This document shows positions 1-14,129 of a stretch of DNA of 64,000 nt, one piece after another. The first letter of the stretch is position 1; each line of letters begins with the position of its first letter. The position numbers and the translations under genes were made by a program. Where the stretch lies: NCBI GenBank assembly GCA_021234155.1, contig JAJEKV010000144.1:1054001-1118000 (forward strand), read 5' to 3'. The notes below the pieces were generated by a model. That model did not search any database and was not told the origin of the DNA. It saw only the letters and a program-made list of their open reading frames with translations. The DNA is from Isoetes taiwanensis. Its lineage: Eukaryota > Streptophyta > Lycopodiopsida > Isoetales > Isoetaceae.

Positions 1-3000
1 AGGTGCAACACCATTAACATCAATATAAGATTAGAGCATTAATTAACACGGCCATTGGATTCCAACACATTTGAATTAAGTCATAAACCCGTTGGTTTGG
101 GTTGCATATTCACTGGTGACTCGGTACATTGGATAGTATGTTACCTCTTATTCCTTAATCTACATTATGCGTAAAATTTCCTCGTTTACATAGGGTATGC
201 AAGTACAAAATTTGCTATCTTTGCTTATAATAAGATTAAAATACTATAAGATTTAAGGCCAGTGATTCGGCAAGAGACCGCTGTACAATGGGCGAATATT
301 ATTGTCGTCTTCTCGATAACTATTCCAGGGCCACTTTTCAGCCTCAATTAAAATAAATTACTTAGGGTGAAGTCTCCTTATGTTTTGTATTTTTAACTTC
401 AATTCAGGGAAGTCTGACGGTAAACTTCTTGATGTCATCGTGCGGCCTTGTATTTGTCCGGCAATCCAATTTGAATAATGCCACATCCCGATAGCCTTTG
501 TAACTACGGCTCCCTCACAGTGACTTCATTATGCGATACATCCTTTACATGGTGCGACCTCAACGAAGGACATCCTATTGGTGGCAAGCACCCTTCTTGT
601 ATAAGGCTTCCTTCTTTAGCGGTCTAAAACCAAATGGTCTACAATCGTCTAGCCAGGTCTTTCTCATCTCTGTCATTCAAGTCAAAGATAACACATCAAC
701 ATGAGGCACTACCCATGTCATTGCGCCAATCCCCGGTGTTCCACATCGCGCCACAAACACAATCTTATCGAGTGGACCTGACTGCTAGATGAGCTTTGGG
801 AAGGATGCAAGTATCATCACCACCTTTCTTTGATTTTCTTGGGTTTTTCTTCTTCTCATGGTGTACGACAGTCGCTCCGGCAGCAATGCTGATACTTTGA
901 CCATACATGCGGTGGGCGATGGGCATGGCCCTTGTTGATGGGCGTTTCCCGTATGGGCTATGATAATCACGGACATTGAATCGTTATCTATACCATTTCT
1001 GTGGGGCCTTCGATTTGAATGGGGTGATCAGAAAAATCACTTTGTTTGAAATGGTGCTAATACAGCTTCATGCAGGGCGTGCTCCGTCAAACTGGTCACG
1101 CCCACGGCGTGTTTTCAAATCAATCAATTCCGCCGGGCGTGTTCAAATCGGTGGTTGATTTGGCTCGCCAGCGTCTGATAATTATGAAACCAGTTACGGT
1201 TGGCTGCGCTGGTGGTCGATTGATTTGGCTGCGCTGGTAGTTGGTTTGATTTGGCTGCGCTGGCGTGAATTCAATTATGGTAGCGTGAATTCAATTGATT
1301 TGACACAGGCGTGAGCAATGCGTCTTAACATTTCTAATGCGATTAGCGTTACCTTTTGTATAGAAATGTCTTCCCCATTTCCAGTTTCAAGTTGTACTAA
1401 TCTCATTAAATCTGGTGGTATTGTCAAGATACGACACCTCCTAGTGATTTGTAGAGCGTTTGGCTGTTTTGTTACTTTGATGAGGGCCTTACATTGCCTC
1501 ATGAGAATATGGTGTGCTATCCGCGACGTTAGGTCTCGGTTGATCCACTCGTGACGTTGATTATATCAGGTAACACATCCGTGGCATAGGCATTTGACTG
1601 GATTACTAATCATGCTACAGACAATCTCCATGTCTTGGATCATATCTTACGCTAACATAAATGGAGCTAGGTGAGCGGATGGCGGACCACATGGATCCTG
1701 AAAGTTTCCTTGGACCCAATGGATAATGGTGAATATTTATTGACATTTGTGGCCTCTATTTGCGCCACCATCTTTGTTCATTCTCAAAAGCGAGCCTCCA
1801 TGCCTTGACAGTGCGAGGTTGAACATGCTTCCCTAGATCTAGGACCCTCCTGGGAAGCTTTCCAAGTGTTAATTCCTAACTGCGCAAAATAGTGACTTGG
1901 TGTGCACGGTTTTAGTGAACTGTGCCTCTGGTAACTTGTAGCAAATAGATATTGGGCGTCGCTACGTTGGTTATGCATATCTCTGGATTCCATCTGTCTT
2001 CATGAGCGTATCCCTTGTCACGGTAGCTCTACGGTGAGTAAATCTGGTATACAATCTCCAAACAATTTTTTGGTGTGTCATCCTCTTCCTCACAAGAGAT
2101 TAGGATCCCTTGTTTTAGCCATCTTGTACGCTTCCTTTTCCCTCGAGAAGAGTTAAGTCGAGCTTGCCATTTGTCTTGTAGGGTCAGCGTGCACCGGCAC
2201 CAACACTATCTTAAACCCAACATCTTCTTGAGCTCGACACTATCTTTGGCGGTAGTCAAATTGGCACATGTGGATCATCAAGCTCTTCTATATTTAATCG
2301 ATAAGCCAAACTACGGGCGGTCACTCACGTGGATCTGATATTGGGTTGCCTTTTGAAATTATTCAGCGGAACTCACCGATCCCCAAACTATCTTTCCATA
2401 CGGATGATCCCCTCGGAAGTTTCCGCGATGCCGCCGGATGCTCAGCGATTGCAGTCGCGCCGCCTCATTGGTGCCGACTATCAGCGCTTTCTCCTCCGGG
2501 TGGCACTCGAGTCAAGTGACCCAGCTCTCTCGAGAGACAACCTGCGCCAAGCAACAATTCGCCAGCGAAATACACGAGATTGCTCGATGGTTGCTGGCCA
2601 TCTCTATAAATAATAACCAGAACGTGTGCTCGAAGCGATGTGTTCTTCCTCACGAAGTCCCACAATCTAGTCAAACAAGCCCACGAAGGACTTAGCGTTA
2701 ATTCGGCGGAGACAACACGGCCAAGGAAACTCCTCCTTGTGGTATTCTTGACTAAACTTTTCAAGATGCTCACAAATACCTGCGTGTATTGTTTGTCCAG
2801 GCTTAGTAGACCCCACGACCCGTGGCGCTCACGCCAATATACCCTTCTCTCCCTTTGCCAAATGGGGTATGGTTTTGGTCCCATGGACCCGCAATCAACA
2901 CTAGAGACGCTACATTTTAGTCTTCACGGACTGGCCACAGCAAATGGGCTGAAGCGTGTGCTCTGCGACAACACGGCTGCTAAATGCGACTAAGGTTCTC

Positions 3001-3240
3001 TACAAAGAACATCATCCGCGATTTATGTCCTTAAATTAGTTAGTGATGGGTGGAGTTCATTTCTCAAAATCACACTAACGAACTCACTAACGCGCACATT
3101 TCATCACGAGGAAAAGCCGCCGCCTTACTATCCAGGTGGTAATGGCTTGGTGACACAAACAGGTGTATCCATTCGAAGATTTGGCAGTCCTGAAAGATTG
3201 GCAGATAAGTTACCTACGATTTTATGGAACACAATACAAC
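1..3240. other. Intergenic, no recognisable gene
   Basis: No open frame here resembles a protein I recognise. The longest frames (up to 139 codons near 2.5-2.9 kb) overlap one another on both strands and show no domain motifs. The only clear structure is a short direct repeat near 1.19-1.27 kb. The stretch looks like decayed intergenic or transposon DNA. Confidence 0.5.
1192..1310. repeat. Short direct repeat (GATTTGGCTGCGCTGG units)
   Basis: The phrase TTGGCTGCGCTGG recurs three times within about 75 bases, followed by two copies of GCGTGAATTCAATT. It is a small imperfect tandem repeat with no coding content. Its origin cannot be told from the sequence. Confidence 0.6.
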
Positions 3241-3261
3241 ATACAAAGTAACAGCGGTCAA

Positions 3262-3690
3262 ACACCTTTTTAGAGCTTGTGTATGGCCAAGAAGGCTCTT
3301 ATGCCTTTTAATGAGTTCATTTTTCCCTCACTCAAATTTCAGTTAGCAACAGAACATAATCCATCAGCAGCTTTGCAAGAGCAATTTATCTATTTGGAAC
3401 AAGCGGATGGAAACTTGAGATGCTTTTCTTAGACTTCAACAAGGCAAGAGCAACTACAAAAACAATGGCATGAAATAGGCCACATTCAAAACAAAACTTT
3501 CAAATTGCAAGAGCTTAGTTCTTCTTTACGACTCGAGATATCAACTTAACATCCACGGCAAACTCAAGCTGGATAGGTGGGACCATACAAAATTTCAGAG
3601 ATACCACATCACAGGTTTTACAATTGCAAAATTGGATGGCACTCCGATAGTCAGTGGTTGGGCTCAAATTTCAAACCCTTTGGGCATCCT
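3262..3690 (+). pseudogene. Ty3/gypsy retrotransposon relic: C-terminal part of integrase
   Basis: Conceptual translation in several frames gives, in order, LVYGQE, then ALMPFNEF and FPSLKFQLATEH, then WHEIGHIQNKTFK, LVLLYDSRYQ, KLKLDR, and AKLDGTP. This order matches the end of Ty3/gypsy polyprotein integrase: the TPF.LVYG.EA..P motif that follows the catalytic core, then the LVLLYDSR and GK...W.GPY C-terminal module. In an active element it inserts retrotransposon cDNA into chromosomes in the nucleus. Here at least two frame changes and several in-frame stops show it is dead. No reverse transcriptase, RNase H or gag could be recognised next to it, so this is a fragment of about 0.4 kb. The call rests on motif order, which is hard to explain otherwise. 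Confidence 0.8.
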
Positions 3691-3719
3691 TAGCTCAAGA
3701 ACAAAATTTACAACAAGAT

Positions 3720-6700
3720 ACCACTTGTACAAATTTGCTTAGAAACACTTTTCTATTATGTACAAAGGTGCCCGAAGGCTTCCATTTGTGGGATTTTCAC
3801 TGAAAGTCTAAACTAAACAAAATTAGGAAAACCCCTATCATGCTTCTGCTTTACTCGGGGCACTCCCGCTCGGAGGATAAAGGCCACGGTGCGACCACTC
3901 CGGCTGAGCGGTCACCTCGGGCGTCCAGCGAGTTTATCTGGGTTGGCGGTGATGCCTCCAACTTCAAGGATCCATAAGGTCCGGCGATTCCTGACGCCAC
4001 GGTCCGGCGTCGTCCATCTTGCATGTAATCGATCGCGGAAGCTCACCCGGCCGCTGTTATCGAGTTCTCCATCTTCACATGAATTTTGGTTTCTTCATAA
4101 TGACAACTTCAATTATGGCGAATACCAACCCTAGCCGGTATTCACGAAAGGTCTCGAGATATTCCGTAATCATTCCCCAGCATTTTGTACACCAAACTTT
4201 TGCGACTCCTCTTTTAATATTGATTATCCAAATCCGCATTAGAGTTTTTTGTTCTCCTTTGAAACTCTCAATTCATTTGTCTCTTGAGATTCTCAATCGT
4301 CACGATCTTCGCGCGTGTCTCCCACGACTCTCAAAAAAAAACCTTCCCAACCCGTCACTTCCACTCCTCCTTTTCACTCATACTCCTCCAGGTCGCTGAC
4401 CCGTACTCAAAGCGACCTCGACCACAACTAAGATGGCTTCTACCTCCAAGAACTCAACACTCATAGCGCATAATGGATCAGTATATTCGAAATATCAGAG
4501 ATTCGTTTCTTCATCTTTGACCCATCATCACCTATAACCTCGGTGAGTTCCGGATTGTTTCATTTTCTGGCGAAGACTCCGACAACAGAACAAATTACTG
4601 ACAATTTTGCTAACAGTGAAGATGGATATGCCTCCCAAGTCGATGAAACCACTCCTAAACCCTCAAACCACAGCCTGCCTTTTCTCCCAATCCGCCCAAT
4701 GCCTTTGCTTACCTTGACATTGGTAAATATGAATTTTCAAGTGCTCTATTCCTTATAATCTTTAAAACCAAGTACATCCCACCTTTCCAACAACACATGA
4801 TGCCTTTACCAAGTTTCTTTGGAGAAATTTTGGGTTACTCCATGAAGAATACCTCTATGTGATGTTTCTACACCATCTGCTATATCCTCACCAACACCGA
4901 CAATCAATTGGACTCAACTCACAGCCAATTTCAGGGAACTTGGCAGAGACCGAGAAAAATCTAGCACCGCTTCCTGCGAATGCCAGGGCCCGCCTCGAGC
5001 TTTCATTAATCATCAGACCTGTACCCCTTCTCCACCAAGCCAACATCGACCTTATTGATGCTTTGAAGGTCTTCAACCAAACTCTCCTCCTTCTCGGCAC
5101 CATCAATCTCGGCCAACTCAGGGCGAAATACTTCAACCAGGCCTCCACCTCCACCTTGGGGTTCCCAATTCTCTAAAACCTATTCATACGGTAACCAACC
5201 ACGATTAACCATGACCGCAACAGAAAATTCCACTTTCGGACTCAGCGACAGCAAAAACAACGGCACAACAGAAACTCCATTGATCTCCACGGTACTCACG
5301 AGGACACTCACGGTATGACCAAGGATCTATAAACAAGGGTGGTAATGGACCAAAGCTTCATCCATCCACCTCCTCACCGTGGATACCTACACAGTGGCTG
5401 TCCTCGGCTGCCTTGACCTCCGTGATCATCACCGAACTTCATACAGCAGCCACGGGCGACCACGGTCAGGTGGACCAACTCAAGGCGGGGGAGTCACAAC
5501 AGCTGATTTGGTACGTGAGGCTGAGAAGCCTTGCACAATCAGTTCATGATCCATCGAGCCCTTCATCAATCCTGAAGCCACAGGTGTCAAGGGCAAGGGT
5601 CCTACAACAAAGCGACACCAAGTACAGATCTTGAGACAGCTACAACAATCACGGTGGAATCACGAATAATGCTACGTGAGGCCGCACGCCGCAGTATGAC
5701 CCAACTTGATGCCAGGTCCCAGATCACGACTTTCGGTACCACCTTTGAATAAGGATGCTCACATCGCTCTCAAGGCAGATTAGACCAGCTCACGGCAACA
5801 CCGCTGGAGATGCTCTTGAAATAAGTGCACTTTCAGCGGTACCGAAGCCACTCGGGCTTGGCTCCTCACAGTTCCCAACTGGAGCAAAGTCCGGACACCT
5901 CACATAGAAGTCTTGAATTTGCGGACCCGGTCTCTCCGAGCAACAGATATCATTCTGATTACAAGATCGCTTCCAGATGGGCGGTAGAATGACCGGATAT
6001 TGATCACGGAACAAACCTATCGAACATGCTGTTCCTGGACTATCGAGCGATAGGTTACCATGACTATGTGCAAGCAAGGAAAAACATTTTCTTTTATTAA
6101 AACAGGGTGATACCTGGTCACGGTATGGGCGATGTCGAGCGGTGGCCCTTGGGTATGCGTCACGGTCGAGGCACACTTTGTGCTCTCGTCAATTTGATAT
6201 CTACGGTTGCGGATCTCGACCATTCGCTCAGACCATAGCCGGCCTTCATCGCGACTTCATGTTACTCGGGGCTCATCTGGATAGCCTTGAGAACTTTAAG
6301 GAGATACAAAGCGGTAGGGTTCTTTTGACCACAGAAGAACAAGTACCTCCAAGATACAAAATTTGCATAGCTGTTACCTCAGAATACATGCCTCTTCTCT
6401 GAGAAGTGATCTGACTATTGAACAGCAGCTCCTTGAGACACTATACAACTACGAACTAAGGCGACCTTGTTCACCCCAACATTATGCTTCTTGCGATGCA
6501 CTTTGCGGGCTGAAGCGAGCGTCTCCTCACGATGAGTGGGACCACATGCACCTTAACGACACATGGCATTCAGTGCATGGGAGGCGGTTACAAACAGCTA
6601 CGAGATATTATTGGAATTTCAAACGATCACGAAGGATGACCCACGGCTTTCTTCCCAAACAACCCAGTACACTAGCGAGCTTTGGATGCCCACCTCGATC

Positions 6701-7300
6701 AAGGTCAATTCCAGCATGGAACAGAATTTCTGGACTCTGAAGTCAAAGAACATGCGAGATTGGACACCACGGCAATTACGGCGGAACCAGGACCCACGCT
6801 TCATCCATGACGCCAAATGGCGTGAGGATGAGACTGAACAACACCAACCAGCCGGATATACAGCCAATGCGTGTTATGGGCCTCGGAATGCAATTTCTGG
6901 TCTTGTAACCTTCCTTGCCAAGAATGGCTTCAGCTGATCCATCGTATTTAAATAGCCAGTCGGCCCTCATGACCTTCATACTCAGTGTCACGCAAGTGCG
7001 GATCCATTTTACTTAACCAGTACAATCTTTGGAAAATTCGGGTTGGACCTTGTCTTATACATGGAGATCACAAATCTTCATCCCGAGATCCATACTTATT
7101 TGGAGAACATGATTAAAACTCTCATAGGAATGACCGGCATCCACGGGACTCAAGAAGCAAATGGAAAGGGCAGACAGCACTTTCGTTGAGAAATGCGGTG
7201 GTGAGCCTCCCTCGTATATTCAAGATCCAGATGAGCAGTTCACCGATTCATGCCCTTTCTAGCCAATGGTGTAGTTTGGTAAGTGTTATGCATGCTGGCG
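3720..7300. other. Intergenic, probably degraded retroelement DNA
   Basis: The stretch follows the integrase relic and contains only short frames without motifs. Composition is mixed, with a GC-rich patch near 3.85-4.05 kb. No polyprotein domain, long terminal repeat pair or splice-supported exon could be recognised. It may be the tail of the same dead retroelement, but nothing proves that. Confidence 0.4.
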
Positions 7301-10300
7301 GACACAGGTCTATACTAACATGAGGGCGAGGGCCCCAGCAGCCCGCAGTGTCGAAGAGGGTCACAAACCGCAGCGGGTCAAGCTCCTCCAAAATGAGACC
7401 AAAGTAGGACCAGCGGGCCACTGCTCTGTGCGGCGGGGCGGCTCTGCGGTTCGGGTGCCAAGTAGTGGAGCCGCAGCGTTGTCATAATGAGGATCAGATT
7501 TCAGGCCCGTAGGCCACTCCGTGTTCTATATATTGTAGCATTTTTTGCTCCTTCAAAAGGGTTCATAGTGTTCTTTGTGTCACTACAGGCAGAGACATCT
7601 TGATGCTTTATTGTCTCTTTGAGCCTCATTGTACACTTGTTTTGATCAATGGTTGCATTGAGCTACTCCACAAGTGTCTTGTGACTGTTTCATTGTGTAT
7701 TACGGTGCTTTGTTTTATACAGGTTTTCTTGTTCTTTCCTGCTGTTAGCAAAATCCCGTGACAAGGTGCCTCGGGATTTACCTAGGTTCAAGGATCTCAC
7801 AGGATACTGTCCCTCAGAGCGATCGAGCCGGACCCAAACACTCGTTCATTTCCTCTTCGGGCAGAGAATTCGTTGGTTTGCTATAAGAATCGTACTTCAT
7901 CATCTAAGGTGAGATCATATGGAGTCGCATGGGTGGAAATACATACGCCTTTCTTAGCGGGATTCAGGGCAAGAATTATTAGAGATTCTTGCAAAGATGA
8001 GCACTTTTAGTGCGGAGATCACGCTTGGCGTGCGTTCAAACAAATTGGTACAAATAACGTGTTGGTACTTTCCTATTTATTAGCCATGCTATGCGTGGTT
8101 GAAAAGAATAGAATACTTTGCATCCATTTTAAGCTTCCTTCGCGGATCAGATTTCACACTATTTGGCCTCATTTGAACATTGCTATCTCCATGTTCTGCT
8201 AGCATAAAGCCACAGAGGGCAAAATTGTGTTCTACGAGGCGGACAGTAGGGCAGTGGCATTGATAATACTCAAACTCGTACCGCGAAATATTGGCGAGCA
8301 GGGATATCTCAAATTCATGCAGCATAATACTCTCCACACGTTGTGTACGATACGTGAAAAATTAAATATGGGGCCGGGGTTACGTAGCCGTGCGGCCAAC
8401 ATTCTGATCAGCGTCTCTGAAACTTGAGGAGGGCGGGTTTGGGGTCTCTTCCCGCCACTCGCCTGGGCCTCGATTCAGCTGAGACATCTGGGGTGGCACA
8501 GTAGCAGTCAGGTCGGCGGATCTCGGGCTGCTCGATAGCTGGCAAAATGGCTGTCTGACCGTTTCAAAGAGCACAAGTGGGTTTTACGACTTCGACACAT
8601 ACAATAATGTTGGCGGGTCATGAACTTCTTTCGTTAAGTTTTTAAAACCAATCTATCATGAAGTTATCACTTCGTAAGTTAACTAATCTTTCAGCTACAA
8701 TTTAAGATTTCAGGCCTTGGGAGTTCCATAGGCCTCAAATCGACGGACTCAAATTGACTACCGAGAATGGCTCACAGTTGGTACTCATCTCATTCAATGG
8801 CTTGAACATTAGTTTCAATATTGGGTTATCTGAATAGCGATTTTCTGGAATTAATGATGAATGTTTCATGTTAACTTCTAATCCAGGAAAAGGAAGGCGT
8901 GGGGATTATGCAGATCGGACTCCCATCGTCCAAGTATGTGTCTGTGAAATTCCTGGGGGATAAATATGGAATTCACAGTGGGGTCAACTAACTTACGGTT
9001 GACTTTACCGTAGACACCGGTGGGGAATAGGTTGGAGAAAGTGTTGGAACATTTTTGTACATGGTAAAACGCTTAAAATTATATAACATGTAACTTGTTA
9101 CATTTTGTAGAAATATACAGTAGACAAAATTTATTTTACATGGTATTGAAAAAGTATACAATTGTATCTGGATGATGGTGGATGAAGCGGACAAATCCCA
9201 CGAGACCTCTTTATTTCCAAGCGGTCTGTGGTAGGCTATCGATCTCCATTTCGCAGTGAGCGGTCGGGGTAGAGCCCGCAAAACACGGTCTGGCTCCTCC
9301 CAGGGTGGTGGGTGTTGAATGGTCTCCGTTTAAACATTGGTGATCGGTTCAAATTAATTTGGAGAGGAACATAGGGCTAACCAACCAAGCCGCTGTTCCT
9401 CATTTTGAATCTCGGTGACCGGATCTGCGAGATTCACTCTGCGATCAATGCATGTCTTGCATTCTCAAAGTGATTCAGATAAGAGGGCCGACCTCGATGC
9501 GATTGCAATTGACCCAAATCTGTTGCCTGCTGCGCATCATCATTACTTGATCCAAGTACTCGGTTGGGCGGTGCTCTAGCCCGGATGGTGCTCGGCTGCG
9601 GTTCAGCCGGTTGGAGATTGGAGCGGGTAGTTGGCCCAAATGTAATTCAATGCATCTTCGTCCTGGCCGGGTGATTAATGTGGCATCTATCAATGGGTAG
9701 TGGTGTCACAGGCGTGTTATATTTATTGTTACAAAACTTAGAAACTAAAGTTACTTTGTGTTTAGTATTGAAGTAGGGATAAAATTGTTTGCGCTCGTGT
9801 GGTATATAGGAAAAACTATACATTTTCGTGCATTCGTGAGAGGGAGAAAAAGTTATGCTGGATAGATGAAGTAAATAGATGAGCCGAGGCAATTGTTGCT
9901 CGGCTAAATGATTGCGTATGTTACTTAACTCTATTTTCTCCTCTAACAGTCGGCGTCAGGCTGGGTTGGCACTTGAGAGCAACCCCCGTGTTTCAAATAA
10001 TATCTTTCAGATTTTGTGATACTTTCTACTACATAGAAACTTGCATGCAATAACGATTAATTCGGAAGAAACTCAAAATTTTACTCGAAACAAAGCCTGA
10101 TGAAGTTTATAAAACTATTGGTTTTCACCAAACATCATCGCTTCCTGCTACCGAACAAATGCAAAGCTTGTCTTCTTGGATTAAACCTTACCATTGAATG
10201 ATACTTAAAACTAAATGAAAACCCCAACAGATTTAGTGGAAGGATTCAAAGAATGAAGGACTAGCATGGTTTCCCAATTCGATTCGAGACCTTAGTCCTA

Positions 10301-12480
10301 CTTGCTTTTTGGTTTTGGTGGTCTCAGTGTCCTGCACTCTGATGCTCTGAACAAAAGTAGATCTTTTGTAATGGTAGAATTGCTGAAACCAAACATCAAC
10401 ATTGATGAATATAAATCGCTCACCAAGATTCGGACGGATCAAATACGGCGCCGCCAAACTAATAGATCGTATGAAGGAAGGAAGAAAATGTAGGAACTTT
10501 GAAAGGAGCGTAAAATGGTTATATAGGCACAATTGAAATAAGTTAGGCGTGAATAATTGATTGTGAATTAACCTGCGCTGGCGTCTGATCTTCGCGAGAC
10601 ATGACATGTATATAGTATATATGGAGAGAATATTGCATTTCATGCAATAAATTCTCCATTTATTCCATTTATTGCATTCCACGAAAAAATAAATTTTAGA
10701 ATTTTATATAGGCTAAATTAAAAATGATTTTTAAAACAAAACAGAGGCCAAAATGACCTTAAGGTTAAATTATTTTAGGTCGTGTAGGAAAATTTCCTAT
10801 GATTCATGTTTGATTTGCTAGTATTCCAAGAGACTTTGTTGAGACAAAATTTTACAGATAAAATTTTAAACGTGAGCGAGACAAATAATTTGGAGGTTGG
10901 TTAATTCAAAAATAATTTATTATACTAGGAAAAGTATTTGAAGAACAACTGTTTGAAGAAAGTTTATAATTTTGATTTCATTCATAAAGTTATATGTACG
11001 TTAGTATTAGAAGGCTTATGGCCGGTGCTTTTCACCAAATTACATGAAAATATGGGGCGTGTGCAAAAACAGCAAACCAAAATAAAAGGGATGCATCATT
11101 GATCTTCACGGAACGAAGAAGAGAGAGAAAATGTTAGAAAAGAGTTAACAGACGTAGGCGGCTGTCTCAGGCCATTCTAAAAGCGGTAATTCTCGACCCT
11201 TCCTCCTGCATCACCTCTTCCTCCCTCCTCCTCACTTCCTCCCCTCCTCCCTCGCCCACAGTGCATTCTACATTTTAAGTCAAGCCAACCCTGGCGGTCA
11301 GGAATCATCCTCTGAATCGGGAATCAGAGGAGAATTGGGCAAGAAAATCTACAAAGAGAGGTTCTTCAACCCGACGCCTCTCTGGACGGCATTCCTCGGT
11401 TCTTCAGGTCGAGCCGAGTATTTAACGCCATGTAAAAAATTGGGAATGCACGGTCTGAGAGCCGCGAACCGGATTTATATAGGGTTAATTTTAGCTCTAC
11501 GGAATAATTTATTGCTCAAATAACACGCCAGCGCATCAAATTTCGCCAGCCTATATTATCTAGGGTATATTATTATGGATAATAAATTTCACGCCTATTA
11601 GTTGAGGCGTCTTTTCGTGAATCGGTATATTCAAATTTCGATAATTAAAACTCTGATATATTTATATAAATGCCACTTGTTGTTGCCATGAAAATTTTGT
11701 TTAAATGATTTCTGCTTTACGCCTATTGTTATTATTATATTAAACCTATTCCAAGGAATTTCTTTTGCTTTTAAAAATTTGATTTACTCCTACATATTCC
11801 ATAAATGCATCAAAAGATTTTTTTATCTGCGGTAAAGTGGCCGCCGCAGTCAATTTTTCTTACTCATTGACTAAAAAGGGTGCATATTGAAAAGAGCAAT
11901 ATCAATGAAAACCAACTCCTAAAGGCAAGAATGTTGAAGAAAAACAATTAGTCCCTCTATAGTAGGTGCAATGGATAAACAAGAAGGTGAGAATCATGCA
12001 CAAGTGCAACAAGGAAATAGTAGGCCAAGGAGTCATTGTGCTAGCATCCTCGGGTCAAGCCGTTTAATGATGAAAGGCTAGGGGAAGATAATATTGGTAT
12101 TGTAATTTATGTTGGAAGACAATTTGGAAAGGTAAAGGTTTGGGTGGGACAAGGAATGTTTTGGTTGTGTCAAGCAATTGGGTTCTTACATCATGGCATG
12201 CCTATAAGTAGTGTCAATTTGTGGAGGATTATATTTTTCCAGAGTCTCGGAGTTGTTGGGATTAATGATTGTCTTGATATTGGATCCATTGGCGGTTTGG
12301 AACTCTAAACCTAGGCAAAAGGGGAGAAATATTGGTTGCATAATATCCCAGCAAAGCCAAGTTGATTAAGTGAGGCACCAAACGTAGAGACAAATGGTGA
12401 AGGTTAGGGGCCCGGTTATTGTTGAGTGATTGCACAGTTCTTCGGCAATAGAACAATTGTGTAAAAAAGAGCCACTTTCA
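7300..12480. other. Intergenic, no recognisable gene
   Basis: A GC-rich block at about 7.32-7.48 kb is followed by T-rich DNA. Between 9 and 12.5 kb the sequence becomes AT-rich. Frames of up to 149 codons (10.2-10.7 kb, minus strand) have no recognisable motif and no splice support. A pyrimidine-rich tract (CCTCCT-type) lies near 11.2-11.27 kb. No domain, tRNA or repeat family could be named. Confidence 0.45.
10633..10658. repeat. Small inverted repeat (hairpin)
   Basis: TATTGCAT and ATGCAATA face each other across three bases, flanked by GGAGA on the left and TCTCC on the right. The perfect arms are short. It could be a MITE remnant or chance in AT-rich DNA. Confidence 0.35.
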
Positions 12481-12829
12481 AGAGTACATTGTTACGAGAG
12501 GAGGACCTACATGTACACAATCTTGCTACGCACTTCCAAGATGAAAGAAACCAAACAAAAAGATACCCTTTGTTGTGGCAAATGATATGTGTAAAAGCAT
12601 GGCGATATCATGCAATTCCAACTTTTTCATGGCATAATTGGCAAAAAAAAGTAAGAGGGGAAGTTGATTTACATGGAAAAATAATGGTTTGTTGGAGACC
12701 AACAGCCTAGGGACCTTACCGCCAGGGAGATGTTGAAAATATATTGATTTCAATGCAAGTAGTCTGCGCCACACTAAAGCGAAGGGATGAAAGGGAAGAA
12801 GGTTGTTGAGAAAAGGTTGCCATCACATT

Positions 12830-14120
12830 GCTCAAAAGAGTATTTTTGAAGAAGTGAATTCCCTTACTCGAGAATTGGAATTCTTCCAATATCCCAACCT
12901 AGCCTTTAGCAGGTTGTGGAAGAAGCATTTCAAATGTCACCATACAAACTCTCAAACAACCTCAAGGGGTGCAATTTATGCAACAAAGTTGAAGGAGACT
13001 CTTGATAAGGCTGTGCAAACCCAAAGGGGCTGGGATAAGAACAGCGAAGGACCATATGACCCAACAACCATGTAGACCGCCACGACGGCGACCTATCCGC
13101 ACGTAAACCCAACAATTATTTGTATGTATTATACATGATAAGATGGACTCAAAGAAAAGACTTGTTTTCCACATCTGCACATACTAAAGTCAAGCAAAGT
13201 GTATCATACCTCATGTATCTCTACGATCGGGGCAATTCTATGGGCGTAATCAAACTCTACTATGGCTATTTTAGTTGAGTTGTGGAGTGATGGTCTCAGA
13301 TTTCTATATTGTATACCATGAGGTGTTTGAGAAACTATGAAAATGGGATACAATGGTCACTTCAGTGACTTTACAAATAGCTGCACTACATAGAGCATTG
13401 TTAGATGGAAACCCAATAATATTGAAAAGTTCAAAGAAGGCAAGGTTTAGGAAGCATGGGTCTACTGAACATGTTGGAGCTTCAACTTCACGTATAAACC
13501 TCAAGATCTGGCCCCAAAAGGCTCTCCTTGCAACCTGGATACCAGCCAAAATAAGAACAAAAAAGGATGCTTTCCCATCCTATCCTCATAGCAATTTGTG
13601 GGGATATTTGAGAGTTAATTTGGGGTTTCTATGCCCGGGCATACCCATGAGGATGTGGATGCATTATTTGGCAAAATAAGTTATACCCAAGCAGCAAACG
13701 GTGGACCAACTTTCCCAGGCCCTAATGGAAATCTTGCATGAATGCACTACTCTAAACCCTATAGCTTCTCATAGAAGAAGTGCCCATTGGAAGAGCTTTG
13801 TGGATGGTTATACATTGGATCTTAAAGGTCATTCCGTGCCTCTCAAGTAGCTTCACTTTTGGGTGAGAGATGGGATTCCAATCTTCCAATGGAAGATGAG
13901 ACCTTCGTGAGGATGGTGGAGAGGAGGGGGAGGAAAGGATGAGATGAGAATGGCAAGCCTATGATACCTCTAGGTCAACCAAAAGCTTTAAAACCCTCGG
14001 CTAGATAAGTGAAGCAATTGGGATTGACTAAGGAAGGAATCCAAGACTATATAAAGCATTATAAAACCAATCGTGATGACACCAACCAGGCCTTTGGTGG
14101 CTTCTACCGGGAAGAAGGTG
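12830..14120 (+). pseudogene. DUF7869-type protein relic (transposase-like family)
   Basis: Three blocks appear in the expected order. About 12.89-13.06 kb reads FSRLWKKHF followed by KLKETLDKAVQ, the region upstream of the domain. At 13637-13681 the signature GHTHEDVDALFGKIS is exact. At about 13.79-13.92 kb come HWKSFVDGYTLDLKGHS and HFWVRDG. I recall this order from large DUF7869 proteins that are multicopy in plant genomes and are thought to have a transposase-like core; the biochemical role is not established. The blocks fall in different frames with stops between them, so the copy is broken. Intact members have many more residues. Terminal repeats were not found, and a C-terminal continuation to about 14.5 kb is possible (frame at 14315-14509) but not recognised. 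Confidence 0.65.
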
Positions 14121-14129
14121 ATTAACTGC

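Noticed and set aside
7320-7790. GC-rich block and following T-rich DNA as a possible LTR
   Set aside because: No second copy was found in the window and no primer-binding site or polypurine tract could be recognised.
9475-10682. Overlapping minus-strand frames of 72-149 codons
   Set aside because: No recognisable motif, no splice support and no similarity between neighbouring frames; expected by chance in AT-rich DNA.
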